Positions 17,122-26,682 are shown, numbered from the stretch's first letter. The stretch is 64,000 nt of DNA from [Clostridium] asparagiforme DSM 15981 (GCA_025149125.1 CP102272.1:3100001-3164000); one strand, 5' to 3'. Numbers and translations are program-made. The notes: generated from the sequence alone by a model not told the origin.

Positions 17122-20100
17122 ATGATAAATCGGTTGGAAACGAAATTGAGAAAGGGAGCCGCGGCGATCCTTGCGTTCTGTGTCGCCTCCACATCCTGCA
17201 TGGGCAATGCCTTTGCTGCGGTGCGCGAGGCTGAGGAGGACGATGAGATTGAGCTGGTGGAGTGTGTCATCGATCTGGATTGGGAAAAACTGGAGGAATC
17301 CATTGAGGACGCCATCCGCAGCAATCGCATTTTAAAGGATGAATCGGATTTCTTTTTTGTGAGCGACGATGCCGACACGGTGGCTCAGTACCGTCAGCTG
17401 TTGGCGGCCAGCAAGGAAAATCCGCTGTACACGGTGGATTACAAGTTCAAGAAAAAGGATCTGCCGGACAAGACGTCCATCCAGCTGTTCGTTCGCCGGG
17501 ATGGAAACGCCGGGGTGACATACGACGACAGAAGCTGGGAAGCGGAGCTGACGGATGGGGACGAGGACCAGGAGTTTCCGACGGCAACCCCGGCTCAGGC
17601 AGCAGATGAACAGGGGAATGATGTGAGCGGCGGTACGCAGCAGGAAGCGGAGGAAGGTTCCGAGGCTGAGGGTCGCGATGAGGCCGTGGATCTGGCCGAC
17701 GATGAAAGAAAGGAACCGGAGGCTGACAGCGCGGAAGCGGGCATTGAAGCGGATGTGGCAGGTCCGGGCGAGGGGAATGAAGCGGAAGCGGATATCGCAG
17801 CTCCGGTTGAGGGGAATGAAACGGAAGCGGATGTTGCAGGTCCGGTTGAGGGGAATGAAGCGGATGTTGCAGGTCCGGCGGAAGAGAATGAAACGGAAGC
17901 GGGGGATTCGGCTCCTGTTGATGAGCGTAACGTAGAAGCGGAAATGACGGTTCCGGTTGAGAAGAGCGAAGTTGAAGTGAACGCAGCGGCTCCGGATGAG
18001 GAGAGCGGCGTAGAAGCGGAAGCGGCGGCTCCGGTTAACGGGAGCGGGTCCGGGACAATGGATTCCACAGAGACAGGCGCGGAGGAGGCGGACCGCGGTT
18101 ATGAGATCACGGGAAATGAGCAGCTGATCGTCCTGTTCACCAACAAATCCAACAAAGATATAGCATATCAGTTTAATATCAATGGGTACCTGACGGAAAA
18201 GACGTATGTGTACTGTGCGGATACCTTGAAGGAAGAGATGAAGGACGCCCTGGAGCCTGAGAAAAAGGTTCCCGAGTCAACAGCGGCGGTGGAAGTCGTT
18301 GAACCGGCCCAGCCGGGAGCGGCCGGCGGCGCAGGTGGCGGCACCGGTGAGGCGGCCGGGGTTGAGAAAGATCCCACAGCCGGAGAGGTCATGGATCAGA
18401 CAGAAGTTCCGGGAGCGGACGGGGAACTGGGGGTGACCGGCGGCAGCACTGAGGATCAGACGGAAGACAAGACCGTATCGGATGAAACAGCCGGCGGTTC
18501 CGGCAGCTCCGAAGAAATCGGCGAAACAGACAAAGCGGAGTCCGGTAATGACAACACCGGTTCCGGCAGCCAGAGCGGCGCGGATATGGGAGACGGAAGT
18601 GGGAGCTCTGATGACGGAAGCGGAGCAGGCGACAATGAAAGCTCCGACGGCGCAAACAGCTCGGATGGCAGCGGAAGCTCCGATAGTGGAAGCAATGCAG
18701 GCGGCAGCGCAGACTCCGGCAGTACAGACGGTGACAGCGCAAATGAAAATTCCGGCAGCGCAAGTGGTTCCGGTTCCGACAGCGGTTCCGGTTCCGACAG
18801 CGGTTCCGGTTCCGACAGCGGTTCCGGTTCCGACAGCGGTTCCGGTTCCGACAGCGGTTCCGGCTCCGACAGCGGTTCCGGCGGCGACAGCGGTTCCGGT
18901 TCCGACAGCGGTTCCGATTCCGACAGCGGTTCCGATTCCGACAGCAGCTCCGGCGGCGACGGCGTGTCCCTGTCTATGTCCAGGCGCGATGTGCCGGTTG
19001 TGGCGGCGGCGGACGATACCATCGACACGGTGGAATGTCTGGATCCCGTGCTGTTAAAAACATCCGCGAGGAGCATAGCGGCCAGCGCGGCAGTCGGATT
19101 GACGGCGTTCAGCCTGAACAGCCTTCCCTTTGGAATCCGCAACGGAAATAAAGTGACATTTACGATCAAGAACGTGCGCAGCGAGGGCAGCGGTACCACA
19201 AGCAATCTCTACGAGTATGCGGTGACGTTCTCCAATGCGGAGAATATCAGCATTCCGGAGGATGAGGGCTGGGAGATCACGGACAACGGGGATACCCTGG
19301 AGCTGACCGCAGAGCTGGCTCAGGGCGGCAGCATTCAGATTCCGGTCACACTGCTGGATCTCACGCAGCCGGTTACCTATACGATTGTGCAGCGGGAAAT
19401 GGAACACAACCACTTTGTGGATATTGTCTATGACCACACTAAGATTTCCGGATCGGTTTCCGGTGAAACGGAGGACGGGGACAGTGAGGTGACGGAGACG
19501 GTTCCTTATGGTTATCAGTACGACCGGGAATGTTATGGTTCCCTGATCGAGATGGCCGAGGATTTGGCGAGGGCCGCGAACAAATGTAAAAACTGGGGTG
19601 AATTGCAGGAACTGCTGCATGCCTCCAACATCAATTCCATTAAAAATGAGGAATACAGAGCTTGCTTGGCAGAGGGGCTGGGTCTGGACGGTAAATGGCC
19701 AAAAGCCGCAAACGAAGGTTTAAGTGAACTTCTGTATAAGTCCAACCGCTATGACAGGGAAAAGCAGGAATTCTACGGAATTGGGTATCAGAACAAAACA
19801 AAGGTTTATCTGGACAGCTACTATTTAAATGTTTATGTGAAACCGGCGCAGTTTGATAAAACCGGTGCAAAGACCCAGCGCGCCCAGGCAGTGCCCTATA
19901 TCTCCCTGGAAAGCACCTTGAATGGCGGAAACAAATGGCGCGCGTTCATTCTCTATGATCAGGAAACCGGGAAATGGTATGAGAATCCAAACTCATCGGA
20001 TAATCCCCAGTCCCTGGCCGGTTTATTAAATATGACGGCGCTGCAGTTTGTCCGGACGTACGGCTGGACGGAATTGATGGACGGCACAAGCACGGGAGTT

Positions 20101-20901
20101 ACCGACAACGATAACAACAGCGCTTCCGGGTCCTTCCAGAGTAACGGGTTCCTCTACAACGTAGCGGTTTCCTTCATCAATAACTACAGCGTCCCCCAGC
20201 CTCAAATGTACACCGTAACCTTCTACCAGGAGGACCGGACCAGCGTGGTGGACACCCGTCGGGTGGAGGCCGGAGCGGCGGTTGAAAATCCGCCCAGCCC
20301 AGCGCAGCTGGAGGGAAAGAACTTTGTAAAATGGGATCAGGATCTGACCGGTATCACCTCAGACCTGGATGTTTACCCGGTATATGAGGAGGCCCAGGCG
20401 CCGATTCCTCCGGAAAGCACAGAGACGCCGGAAGAGCCGGATACACCGGCCAAACCGGAAACGCCCGCCAATCCTGATACGCCGGAAACGCCGTCTACCC
20501 CCGAGACGCCGGACGCGCCGGTTACCCCCGACACGCCGGAAACTCCCGACAGCCCGGACTCCGGAAACCACCAGAGCGGCGGAAATGGCTCTTCAGGCGG
20601 TAGCGGTTCCTCAGGCGGCAGCTCGGGCGGTCCCGGGAACAGCGCAACGTATGTGTCCAATGGCCCGGGTCATGAGGTGAAGGAGATCGCTCCCAGCGAG
20701 ACGCCTCTGGCGATTATGCCCGCAAACGCCTCATCGGCGGCACAGCAGGCCATGACAATGATCGACGACGGGGAAGTTCCCCTGGCGGCCATTCCCAAGA
20801 CCGGAAACAGAAGTGCGGCAGCGGAGCTGACCATGCTGGTATCCGGGGTGCTGCTGGCAGTCTACACGGCATTGGGTAAAAGCAGAAGAAAAGAACAATA
20901 G
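17122..20901 (+). CDS. Large repeat-rich cell-surface protein with sortase-type anchor
   Basis: A 1259-residue exported protein. A signal peptide (about residues 1-32, ending NAFA) is followed by a short globular region. Next come an acidic imperfect repeat region (about 200-310) built on [16 protein letters not shown] units, a Gly/Ser/Asp region with about ten GSGSDS units (549-612), a unique region (about 630-1025), an InlB B-repeat-like module ([18 protein letters not shown]...[11 protein letters not shown], about 1030-1090), a Pro/Thr/Glu linker, a Gly/Ser linker, and finally IPKTG (1224-1228), a hydrophobic helix and KSRRKEQ. This is the architecture of sortase-anchored adhesins, with IPKTG in place of LPxTG. 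The ATG at 17122 is preferred over 17101 because AAGGTGG lies 8 bp upstream. Ligand unknown; no close named homologue recognised. Confidence 0.82.
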   Translation: MINRLETKLRKGAAAILAFCVASTSCMGNAFAAVREAEEDDEIELVECVIDLDWEKLEESIEDAIRSNRILKDESDFFFVSDDADTVAQYRQLLAASKENPLYTVDYKFKKKDLPDKTSIQLFVRRDGNAGVTYDDRSWEAELTDGDEDQEFPTATPAQAADEQGNDVSGGTQQEAEEGSEAEGRDEAVDLADDERKEPEADSAEAGIEADVAGPGEGNEAEADIAAPVEGNETEADVAGPVEGNEADVAGPAEENETEAGDSAPVDERNVEAEMTVPVEKSEVEVNAAAPDEESGVEAEAAAPVNGSGSGTMDSTETGAEEADRGYEITGNEQLIVLFTNKSNKDIAYQFNINGYLTEKTYVYCADTLKEEMKDALEPEKKVPESTAAVEVVEPAQPGAAGGAGGGTGEAAGVEKDPTAGEVMDQTEVPGADGELGVTGGSTEDQTEDKTVSDETAGGSGSSEEIGETDKAESGNDNTGSGSQSGADMGDGSGSSDDGSGAGDNESSDGANSSDGSGSSDSGSNAGGSADSGSTDGDSANENSGSASGSGSDSGSGSDSGSGSDSGSGSDSGSGSDSGSGSDSGSGGDSGSGSDSGSDSDSGSDSDSSSGGDGVSLSMSRRDVPVVAAADDTIDTVECLDPVLLKTSARSIAASAAVGLTAFSLNSLPFGIRNGNKVTFTIKNVRSEGSGTTSNLYEYAVTFSNAENISIPEDEGWEITDNGDTLELTAELAQGGSIQIPVTLLDLTQPVTYTIVQREMEHNHFVDIVYDHTKISGSVSGETEDGDSEVTETVPYGYQYDRECYGSLIEMAEDLARAANKCKNWGELQELLHASNINSIKNEEYRACLAEGLGLDGKWPKAANEGLSELLYKSNRYDREKQEFYGIGYQNKTKVYLDSYYLNVYVKPAQFDKTGAKTQRAQAVPYISLESTLNGGNKWRAFILYDQETGKWYENPNSSDNPQSLAGLLNMTALQFVRTYGWTELMDGTSTGVTDNDNNSASGSFQSNGFLYNVAVSFINNYSVPQPQMYTVTFYQEDRTSVVDTRRVEAGAAVENPPSPAQLEGKNFVKWDQDLTGITSDLDVYPVYEEAQAPIPPESTETPEEPDTPAKPETPANPDTPETPSTPETPDAPVTPDTPETPDSPDSGNHQSGGNGSSGGSGSSGGSSGGPGNSATYVSNGPGHEVKEIAPSETPLAIMPANASSAAQQAMTMIDDGEVPLAAIPKTGNRSAAAELTMLVSGVLLAVYTALGKSRRKEQ
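18766..18957 (+). repeat. 18-bp tandem coding repeat (Ser-Asp-Ser-Gly region)
   Basis: About ten near-identical 18-bp units (GGTTCCGACAGCGGTTCC and variants with GGC or GAT) encode the GSGSDS stretch of the surface protein. High identity at the DNA level suggests recent slippage, so length may vary between strains. It stays in frame. Confidence 0.9.
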
Positions 20902-20917
20902 CATAAAGAGAAGAGAA

Positions 20918-20959
20918 GCCGGCGCATACGACCATTAAAAACGTGTGCGCCGGCTTTTT
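20918..20959 (+). terminator. Rho-independent terminator of the surface protein gene
   Basis: GCCGGCGCATACG (20918-20930) pairs with CGTGTGCGCCGGC (20942-20954) apart from one A-G mismatch, and TTTTT follows. Confidence 0.88.
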
Positions 20960-21051
20960 GGCGGCTGCCGTGCATTTCGAGAGGGAATTGATCTCTGGTT
21001 GCTGTACGCAAATTTATTGCTGAACTTATTGTAACATAACGAGGAACAAAT

Positions 21052-21171
21052 GAAAACCCGGGAATCTTGGTTACAAAACGGGATTTTCATTTACAAAACG
21101 GGACTCTCGGTTACAAAACAGGATTTTCATTTACAAAACAGGATTCTTGAGTTACAAACGGGACTCTCGCC
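21052..21171. repeat. Array of five 20-bp direct repeats upstream of an XRE regulator
   Basis: Five units starting TTACAAAAC(G/A)GGA begin at 21071, 21091, 21111, 21131 and 21152, with a degenerate half unit at 21052-21070. The second halves alternate between TTTTCAT and CTCTCGG types. The 20-bp period equals about two helical turns, so the same DNA face is presented each time, like an iteron or multi-site operator. There are no variable spacers, so it is not a CRISPR. It fills most of the 375-bp gap between the surface protein and the XRE gene. Confidence 0.85.
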
Positions 21172-21220
21172 TTGCTATTTACCAACGTGCATTCCAAAAC
21201 AAACAAAATGCAAAATATAA

Positions 21221-21249
21221 TTGACATTTAGAATTATATATATTATAAT
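21221..21249 (+). promoter_or_regulatory. Perfect-consensus SigA promoter of the XRE regulator, with palindrome over the -10
   Basis: TTGACA (21221-21226), 17 bp, TATAAT (21244-21249): every base matches consensus. The 12-bp perfect palindrome ATATTATAATAT (21240-21251) covers the -10, a natural autorepression site. Transcription would start near 21256, so the ATG at 21250 cannot be the start codon of the downstream gene. Confidence 0.85.
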
Positions 21250-21276
21250 ATGCAATATAGAGGAGGTGGCAGCCAT

Positions 21277-21471
21277 TTGAAGAATCTGAAATTAAAATCC
21301 GCCCGTGCGGCGCTGGACTTATCCCAGGAGGAGTTGGCGGAAAAGGTTGGAGTGACGCGGCAGACCATCGGCATGATCGAGGCGGGAAAGTATAACCCCA
21401 CGCTGAATCTATGTGTTGCGATCTGCAAGGTATTGGGAAAGACACTGGACGATTTGTTTTGGGAAGAGTGA
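21277..21471 (+). CDS. Small XRE-family (Cro/CI-type) transcriptional regulator
   Basis: A 64-residue single-domain HTH protein. Residues of about 5-60 form the five-helix XRE fold (LKSARAALDLSQEELAEKVGV, given by ends: LKSARAALDLSQ and EELAEKVGVTRQTIGMIE), with C-terminal LDDLFWEE. Proteins of this size (Bacillus YgzD/YvaO class) usually autoregulate and control an adjacent membrane protein. The start is a TTG at 21277 with AGGAGGTGG upstream; the apparent ATG at 21250 lies inside the promoter. It is followed 14 bp later by a DUF6773-like membrane protein gene, and such pairs are common in Clostridia. Confidence 0.9.
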   Translation: MKNLKLKSARAALDLSQEELAEKVGVTRQTIGMIEAGKYNPTLNLCVAICKVLGKTLDDLFWEE

Positions 21472-21485
21472 AAGGATGGAACGAT

Positions 21486-21926
21486 ATGAAAGATGAGAGA
21501 GTAATGCAGTCGATGAATAAAATCTGGGGAGAGATCGGACGTTTGGCCTATTATCTGGCGGCGGCCTCCTTTGTTGTGAAGTGCTTGTTTTTCGGCTTTA
21601 AGCTGGAGGACTGTATCCTGGAGTACGTGATCATGATCGGAGCGCCGATCTACCAGCTCTTTCGCATGCACCAGCTGAAGCTGGCGTATAACATGATGAC
21701 CGACAAGCGCAGATACTGGAAGCGCGAAGCGGTGGTGATGCTTGTCGTTGTGGTGGTATACATTGTGGTGATGCTCACCCGCTCGGAGCTGGATGTAAAG
21801 GAAGCTCTGATTTCACTGGTGGCCTTTATCGTATCCTTCCAGGCGGTCCGCCTGCTGATTGTCACCCGGGAGGAAAAGCGTGCCAGGCGGCTGGAGAAGG
21901 AATTTGAGGAGGATACACAGGACTGA
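21486..21926 (+). CDS. DUF6773-like membrane protein paired with the XRE regulator
   Basis: A 146-residue protein with four hydrophobic segments arranged in two hairpins (LAYYLAAASFVVKCLFFGF; LEYVIMIGAPIYQLF; VVMLVVVVVYIVVML; ALISLVAFIVSFQAVRLLIV) and a charged C-terminal tail (EEKRARRLEKEFEED). It matches the DUF6773-type proteins commonly encoded next to small XRE regulators. Function unknown. AAGGA precedes the ATG at 21486. Co-transcription with the regulator from the promoter at 21221 is likely, and a terminator follows at 21976. Confidence 0.7.
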   Translation: MKDERVMQSMNKIWGEIGRLAYYLAAASFVVKCLFFGFKLEDCILEYVIMIGAPIYQLFRMHQLKLAYNMMTDKRRYWKREAVVMLVVVVVYIVVMLTRSELDVKEALISLVAFIVSFQAVRLLIVTREEKRARRLEKEFEEDTQD

Positions 21927-21975
21927 GGCCGTTCGTCGGGCCGTCAGGGAAGAAAATTGCAGACTGAGATTGTGA

Positions 21976-22004
21976 CGGGCGCCGCGGCAGAAGGCGCCCG
22001 TTTT
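21976..22004 (+). terminator. Rho-independent terminator after the XRE/membrane protein pair
   Basis: CGGGCGCC (21976-21983) pairs with GGCGCCCG (21993-22000), followed by TTTT. The stem is short but GC-rich. Confidence 0.7.
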
Positions 22005-22092
22005 CCGCTGTGTCCATGACGGAATAAACCGGAATAGACGGCGGCAGCCAAGGACCGCAAAAGGCAAATCGTGAAAACCGGCAACCTTTCAG

Positions 22093-22121
22093 TTGAAAAT
22101 CCCTGGCAAATGATCTAAAAT
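22093..22121 (+). promoter_or_regulatory. SigA-type promoter with a ~130-nt leader before the AEC transporter
   Basis: TTGAAA (22093-22098), a 17-bp spacer and TAAAAT (22116-22121). The leader from about 22128 to 22259 contains GGTGATGG...CGCC and CTGCTTGCCTCAG hairpins but no terminator and no riboswitch class that I can recognise with confidence. Confidence 0.6.
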
Positions 22122-22259
22122 AGTAAATTATGATTACGGCTCACCGGTGATGGAACGCCAAACGTGCTGCTTGCCTCAGGCTGAACCGTAACAAATCTTG
22201 TGTGAGGGTGGACAGATGGGGCGGTTGCAAATATGGAATCCGAATAAGGTGGAACGCAG

Positions 22260-23183
22260 ATGAATGTATCGATTATTGCAAATCAAATGATGGTCCTGTT
22301 CCTGATGATGGTGGCAGGCTATGGCGCATACAGGCGGGGAATGGTGAGCAGGGAGGGGACCAAAAGCCTTTCCTCCCTGATTGTGAACATCTTAAATCCC
22401 TGCCTGATTTTGAGCGGCGTGATGAACAAAGAGGTGACCTACGGGCCAAGGCTGATTCTGGAAAATCTGCTGCTGGTATTTTTGATGTTCGCCCTTCTCA
22501 TTGCCCTGAGCCTGTTGTTTGTGCGCCTGGCGCGGCCGGGGAAGGATCGGGAGAACACTTACCGGCTGATGGTGATTTTCCCGAACCTGGGTTTTATGGG
22601 GATTCCGCTGATCACCAGCGTGTACGGCCAGGCGTCGGTGATTTTTGTGGCCTTTTACATTGTGGGCTACAATCTTCTCATCTACTCCTACGGGATTCTG
22701 TTGAGCACCGGAAAAGGCGGGAGAACGGAGCGTTTTCCACTGCGCCGCCTCATCAACCCCGGCATGGGGGCCAGCGTCCTGGCGATTCTGATCTTCGCCC
22801 TGCGCCTGCGACTTCCTGAGGCGGTGGGCTCCTTTTTCGGATACATGGGGAACGCGGCGGTGGCGCTGTCCATGATGACCGTGGGGATGACCGTAGCCCA
22901 GGCGGATTTAAAGTCCATTTTCATGGACCGCTGCCAGCTGGGATTTACGGCGTTCAGCCTGCTGCTGGTGCCGCTCGTCTGCATTCCCTTTCTTCACCTG
23001 CTGCCCATCGATCCCATGTCCTACGGCATTTTTATTCTCCTGATCGCCATGCCGGTGGGAAGCACGGTGACGCTGATCGAGATGGAGTACGGGGGCGGCG
23101 ACGGGCGGGTGTCCGCCGGCGGCATCGCTCTGACATCCCTGGTGTCCCTGGTGACCATCCCTCTTATTTCCTTTATCGCGTGA
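22260..23183 (+). CDS. AEC-family transporter (auxin efflux carrier / malate permease type)
   Basis: A 307-residue membrane protein with about ten hydrophobic segments in two similar halves, the normal size of bacterial AEC proteins. The conserved N-terminal pattern SLSSLIVNILNPCLILSGVM contains the family's asparagine-proline motif in TM2 (NPCLIL), and the second half has ALSMMTVGMTVAQADL. Members export or exchange small organic acids such as malate or lactate; the substrate here is unknown. A good promoter and a 130-nt leader precede it. The ABC exporter gene starts 8 bp after its stop, so they are probably co-transcribed. Confidence 0.87.
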   Translation: MNVSIIANQMMVLFLMMVAGYGAYRRGMVSREGTKSLSSLIVNILNPCLILSGVMNKEVTYGPRLILENLLLVFLMFALLIALSLLFVRLARPGKDRENTYRLMVIFPNLGFMGIPLITSVYGQASVIFVAFYIVGYNLLIYSYGILLSTGKGGRTERFPLRRLINPGMGASVLAILIFALRLRLPEAVGSFFGYMGNAAVALSMMTVGMTVAQADLKSIFMDRCQLGFTAFSLLLVPLVCIPFLHLLPIDPMSYGIFILLIAMPVGSTVTLIEMEYGGGDGRVSAGGIALTSLVSLVTIPLISFIA

Positions 23184-23191
23184 GGTAGAAC

Positions 23192-24910
23192 ATGAAACGC
23201 ATTGTGACGCAATATCTGCGGCCTTATTACGGCCGCATGCTGGTGGGGTTTGCCATCAAATTCAGCGGGACCTGTCTGGATCTCTGCCTGCCCTGGGTTC
23301 TGGCCCGGATGATCGACGTGGTGATCCCTCAGGGGGAGAGGCGCGCCATCTTTGCCTGGGGCCTGGTGATGCTGGGGCTTGCGGCCGGGGCGGCGATCTG
23401 CAATATCACGGCCAACCGTATGGCCGCCCGGGTGGCGGCCGGGTCCACTCAGGCGGTGCGGGCCGATTTGTTCAGCAAGGTGATGTATCTGTCGGACAGC
23501 CAGTCGGGAGAGCTGGGAAAGCCGTCCCTGATCTCCCGGCTGACCACGGACACCTACAATGTTTACAACGTGATCGGGAGAGTCCAGCGCCTGGGGGTGC
23601 GGGCTCCTCTTTTGCTGATCGGAGGTCTGTGCATCACCATGACACTGGACGCCCACCTGGCCTGCATCCTGCTGGCCGCTCTGGCGATCCTTGCCGTGGT
23701 GGTGGTGACGGTATCCCGCAGGAGCGTGCCCATGTACGGGCAGCTCCAGAAGGCCCTGGACCGCCTGGTGATGTCCGTCCGGGAAAATATCGCCGGCATC
23801 CGCGTAATCAAGGCCCTGTCCAAGGAGGACTGGGAGAAGGAGCGCTTTGCCGGAATCAACGACCAGGTGGTGCAGCGGGAAAAGGCCGCGGGCCTGACCA
23901 TGGCGGTGATCAATCCGGTCATGAACCTGGTGCTGAACATCGGTCTGGTGGCCGTGGTGGTGGCCGGGGCCTACCGGGTCAATGCCGGGGACACGGAGAT
24001 CGGAAAAATACTGGCCTTTCTGACCTATTTTACCATCATCCTGAACGCGCTTCTGTCTATTTCCAAGATGATCGCCATCATTTCCCGGGGAATCGCTTCC
24101 GCGGACCGCATCGAGGCGGTGCTTTCCATGGAGGACGTGCTCCCGGTGACGGAGGAGGCGGATGGAGAAACGGAGAGGGAGGAGTCCTGGCATATCTGCT
24201 TTTCCCATGTGGACTTCTCCTACACGCCGGGAAAGAAAAATCTGGAGGACATCAGCTTTTGCCTGAAGCGCGGGGAAACCCTGGGAATCGTGGGGGCCAC
24301 CGGCGCGGGTAAATCCACGCTTCTTAAGCTGCTTTTGCGGTTTTACGACGCCACCGGCGGCACGGTGAGGATCAGCGGCCGGGATATCCGCTCCTACGGC
24401 CTGACCCAGCTGCGGGAGAAGTTCGGCGTAGTGTTTCAGAACGACGTTATTTTTAAGGACAGTATCCTGGAAAATGTACGGCTGAGGCGGGACCTGACCC
24501 CGGAAGCGGTGGACAAGGCCCTAAAGACGGCCCAGGCGGAGGAATTTGTGCGGGGCAAGTCCGGGGAACTGGAGGAGGAGTTAAATATCCGCGGCGCCAA
24601 TTTGAGCGGCGGACAGAAACAGCGCCTGCTCATCGCCCGGGCACTGGCCGGAGCGCCGGAAATCCTGATCCTGGACGACTCCTCCAGCGCACTGGATTAC
24701 CGCACGGACGCCAGGCTGCGGGCTGCCCTGGCCCGGCTGTATCCGGGAACCACCAAGGTGATCGTGGCCCAGCGGGTCAGCTCCATCCTCCATGCGGACC
24801 GCATCCTGGTGCTGCAGAACGGAAGGGCCGCAGGACTGGGAAATCACGAGCAGCTTTTGGCGGACTGCGAGGCATACCGCAGGATTGTCCGCTCGCAGAT
24901 GGGAGCGTGA
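23192..24910 (+). CDS. ABC exporter half-transporter A (degenerate catalytic site)
   Basis: A 572-residue fusion of a six-helix exporter domain (about 1-320) and an ATPase domain. Walker A is GATGAGKST, signature LSGGQKQ. Walker B ends ILILDDSSSALD, with aspartate in place of the catalytic glutamate, and the switch histidine is replaced in VIVAQRVSS. These two changes mark the degenerate half of heterodimeric exporters such as Bacillus BmrC or Thermotoga TM287. It pairs with the next gene. The role is probably drug, lipid or peptide export from the cytoplasm; the substrate cannot be told. Confidence 0.9.
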   Translation: MKRIVTQYLRPYYGRMLVGFAIKFSGTCLDLCLPWVLARMIDVVIPQGERRAIFAWGLVMLGLAAGAAICNITANRMAARVAAGSTQAVRADLFSKVMYLSDSQSGELGKPSLISRLTTDTYNVYNVIGRVQRLGVRAPLLLIGGLCITMTLDAHLACILLAALAILAVVVVTVSRRSVPMYGQLQKALDRLVMSVRENIAGIRVIKALSKEDWEKERFAGINDQVVQREKAAGLTMAVINPVMNLVLNIGLVAVVVAGAYRVNAGDTEIGKILAFLTYFTIILNALLSISKMIAIISRGIASADRIEAVLSMEDVLPVTEEADGETEREESWHICFSHVDFSYTPGKKNLEDISFCLKRGETLGIVGATGAGKSTLLKLLLRFYDATGGTVRISGRDIRSYGLTQLREKFGVVFQNDVIFKDSILENVRLRRDLTPEAVDKALKTAQAEEFVRGKSGELEEELNIRGANLSGGQKQRLLIARALAGAPEILILDDSSSALDYRTDARLRAALARLYPGTTKVIVAQRVSSILHADRILVLQNGRAAGLGNHEQLLADCEAYRRIVRSQMGA

Positions 24911-24915
24911 CGGAC

Positions 24916-26682
24916 ATGGGTGAGAGAAAGAAACGGGAACGAATCAACTGGAACACCTTAAAAAAGCTGGGACATTATCTGGCGGCGGAGCGGTGGTATC
25001 TGCTGGCTGCGGTCTGTCTGGCGGTGGCGGGGAACCTGCTGGCCCTGGCCGGTCCCATGCTCAGCGGTTATGCGGTGGACGCCATCAGCCCCGGTCCCGG
25101 CCGGGTGGATTTTAACCAGGTATTCTACTATGCGAAATGGATGATCGTCTGCTATGGGGCCGCCTTTGTCTGCTCCTACAGCCTGGCCGCCCTGATGATC
25201 CATGTAAGCCAGCGCATCGTGCGGCGCATGCGCAGGGATGTGTTTGACCATCTGATGGAACTTCCGGTGGGATATTTTGACACCAGGGCCACCGGAGATG
25301 TGATCAGCCGCATCTCCTACGACATCGACACCATCAACGGCTCCCTGTCCCACGACGCGGTACAGATGATGACCACCGTGATCACCGTGGTGGGCGCCCT
25401 GTCCATGATGGTGCGGATTTCTCGGCAGCTGGTGCTGGTGTTCGCCTTTACGGTTCCACTGTCCATCTTCATGACCCGTCAGATCACGCGCAGGACGCGG
25501 CCCCTGTTCCGGGTGCGCTCCGCCTCACTGGGGGAGTTAAACGGATATGCGGAGGAGATGGTCACCGGCAAGGAGACCCTGGCGGCCTACTGCCGGGAGG
25601 AGAGCACCATCCGAACCTTTGAGGAAAAGAACGGGGAGGCCACTAAGGCCGGCTACCGGGCGGACTATTATGGAAATATTGTGGGCTCCTGCGTCAATTT
25701 CGTCAACAACCTGTCCCTGACGCTGATCAGCGTGTTCGGCGCTCTGCTGTATCTGGGCGGCTTCCTGACGGTGGGGCATATTTCCTCCTTTGTGCTGTAC
25801 TCCCGGAAATTCTCCGGGCCCATCAATGAGTTCGCCAATATCATCGGCGAGCTGCAGTCCTCCCTGGCGGCCGCGGAGCGGATTTTTCTGCTGTTGGACG
25901 AGCGGGCGGAGACCGCGGACGAGGCCCAGGGCGTGGAGGTACTGGACTGCCGGAAGGGAGAGGTGGACTTTGAGCAGATCACCTTCGGCTATGAGCCTGG
26001 GCGGCCGGTGATCCGGGACTTGTCCCTTAAAGCGCCGTCCGGGGCGCTGGTGGCCATCGTGGGACCGACGGGAGCGGGAAAAACCACGCTGATCAACCTG
26101 CTCATGCGTTTTTACGATGCGAACCAGGGGCGGCTTCTGGTGGACGGCAGGCCGGTGAAGTCGGTGTCCCGGGCCAGCCTGCGGGCCAATTTCGCCATGG
26201 TGCTTCAGGACAGCTGGCTGTTCAACGGGACGGTATACGAAAATCTGGCCTACGGGAGCAAAAACGCCACCCGGGCGGATGTAAAGCGGGCCGCGCAGAT
26301 GGCAATGGCGGACGAATTCATCGAAAAGCTGCCCCAGGGCTACGATACGGTGCTGACCGAGGACGGGGCCAGCCTGTCCAAGGGGCAGAAGCAGCTCTTG
26401 ACCATCGCCAGGGCTATGCTGCTGGACGCGCGCATCCTGATTCTGGACGAGGCCACCTCCAATGTGGACACGGAGACGGAGCTGCAGATCCAGGCCGCCA
26501 TGCGGCAGCTCATGCGGGGCAAGACCTGTTTTGTCATCGCTCACCGGCTTTCCACCATCCGCAACGCGGACACGATTCTGGTGGTGGACCAGGGGCAGAT
26601 TGTGGAACAGGGCCGCCACGGGGAGCTGATGGAGAAGAAGGGATTTTATTACCGCCTGTACCAGGCGCAGTTTCAGATATAG
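24916..26682 (+). CDS. ABC exporter half-transporter B (catalytic partner)
   Basis: A 588-residue membrane-ATPase fusion. Walker A is GPTGAGKTT and Walker B ILILDEATSNVD has the catalytic glutamate; the switch histidine is in VIAHRLST. Its signature is LSKGQ rather than LSGGQ, as expected for the subunit whose signature faces the degenerate site of its partner (BmrD/TM288 type). The frame also allows a GTG at 24907 that overlaps the previous stop; the ATG at 24916 has GGGAG at better spacing. It is tightly coupled to half-transporter A. Confidence 0.9.
   Translation: MGERKKRERINWNTLKKLGHYLAAERWYLLAAVCLAVAGNLLALAGPMLSGYAVDAISPGPGRVDFNQVFYYAKWMIVCYGAAFVCSYSLAALMIHVSQRIVRRMRRDVFDHLMELPVGYFDTRATGDVISRISYDIDTINGSLSHDAVQMMTTVITVVGALSMMVRISRQLVLVFAFTVPLSIFMTRQITRRTRPLFRVRSASLGELNGYAEEMVTGKETLAAYCREESTIRTFEEKNGEATKAGYRADYYGNIVGSCVNFVNNLSLTLISVFGALLYLGGFLTVGHISSFVLYSRKFSGPINEFANIIGELQSSLAAAERIFLLLDERAETADEAQGVEVLDCRKGEVDFEQITFGYEPGRPVIRDLSLKAPSGALVAIVGPTGAGKTTLINLLMRFYDANQGRLLVDGRPVKSVSRASLRANFAMVLQDSWLFNGTVYENLAYGSKNATRADVKRAAQMAMADEFIEKLPQGYDTVLTEDGASLSKGQKQLLTIARAMLLDARILILDEATSNVDTETELQIQAAMRQLMRGKTCFVIAHRLSTIRNADTILVVDQGQIVEQGRHGELMEKKGFYYRLYQAQFQI

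Noticed and set aside
18766..18957. CRISPR or minisatellite outside a gene
   Set aside because: The 18-bp units are in frame inside the surface protein and encode a regular GSGSDS tract.
21071..21171. CRISPR array
   Set aside because: The repeats are contiguous with no unique spacers, the unit is only 20 bp, and there are no cas genes.
22140..22200. Fluoride (crcB) riboswitch in the AEC leader
   Set aside because: GGTGATGG...CGCC and a later CTGA resemble the class, but the required pseudoknot partner does not match convincingly, there is no expression platform, and the gene is not fluoride-related.
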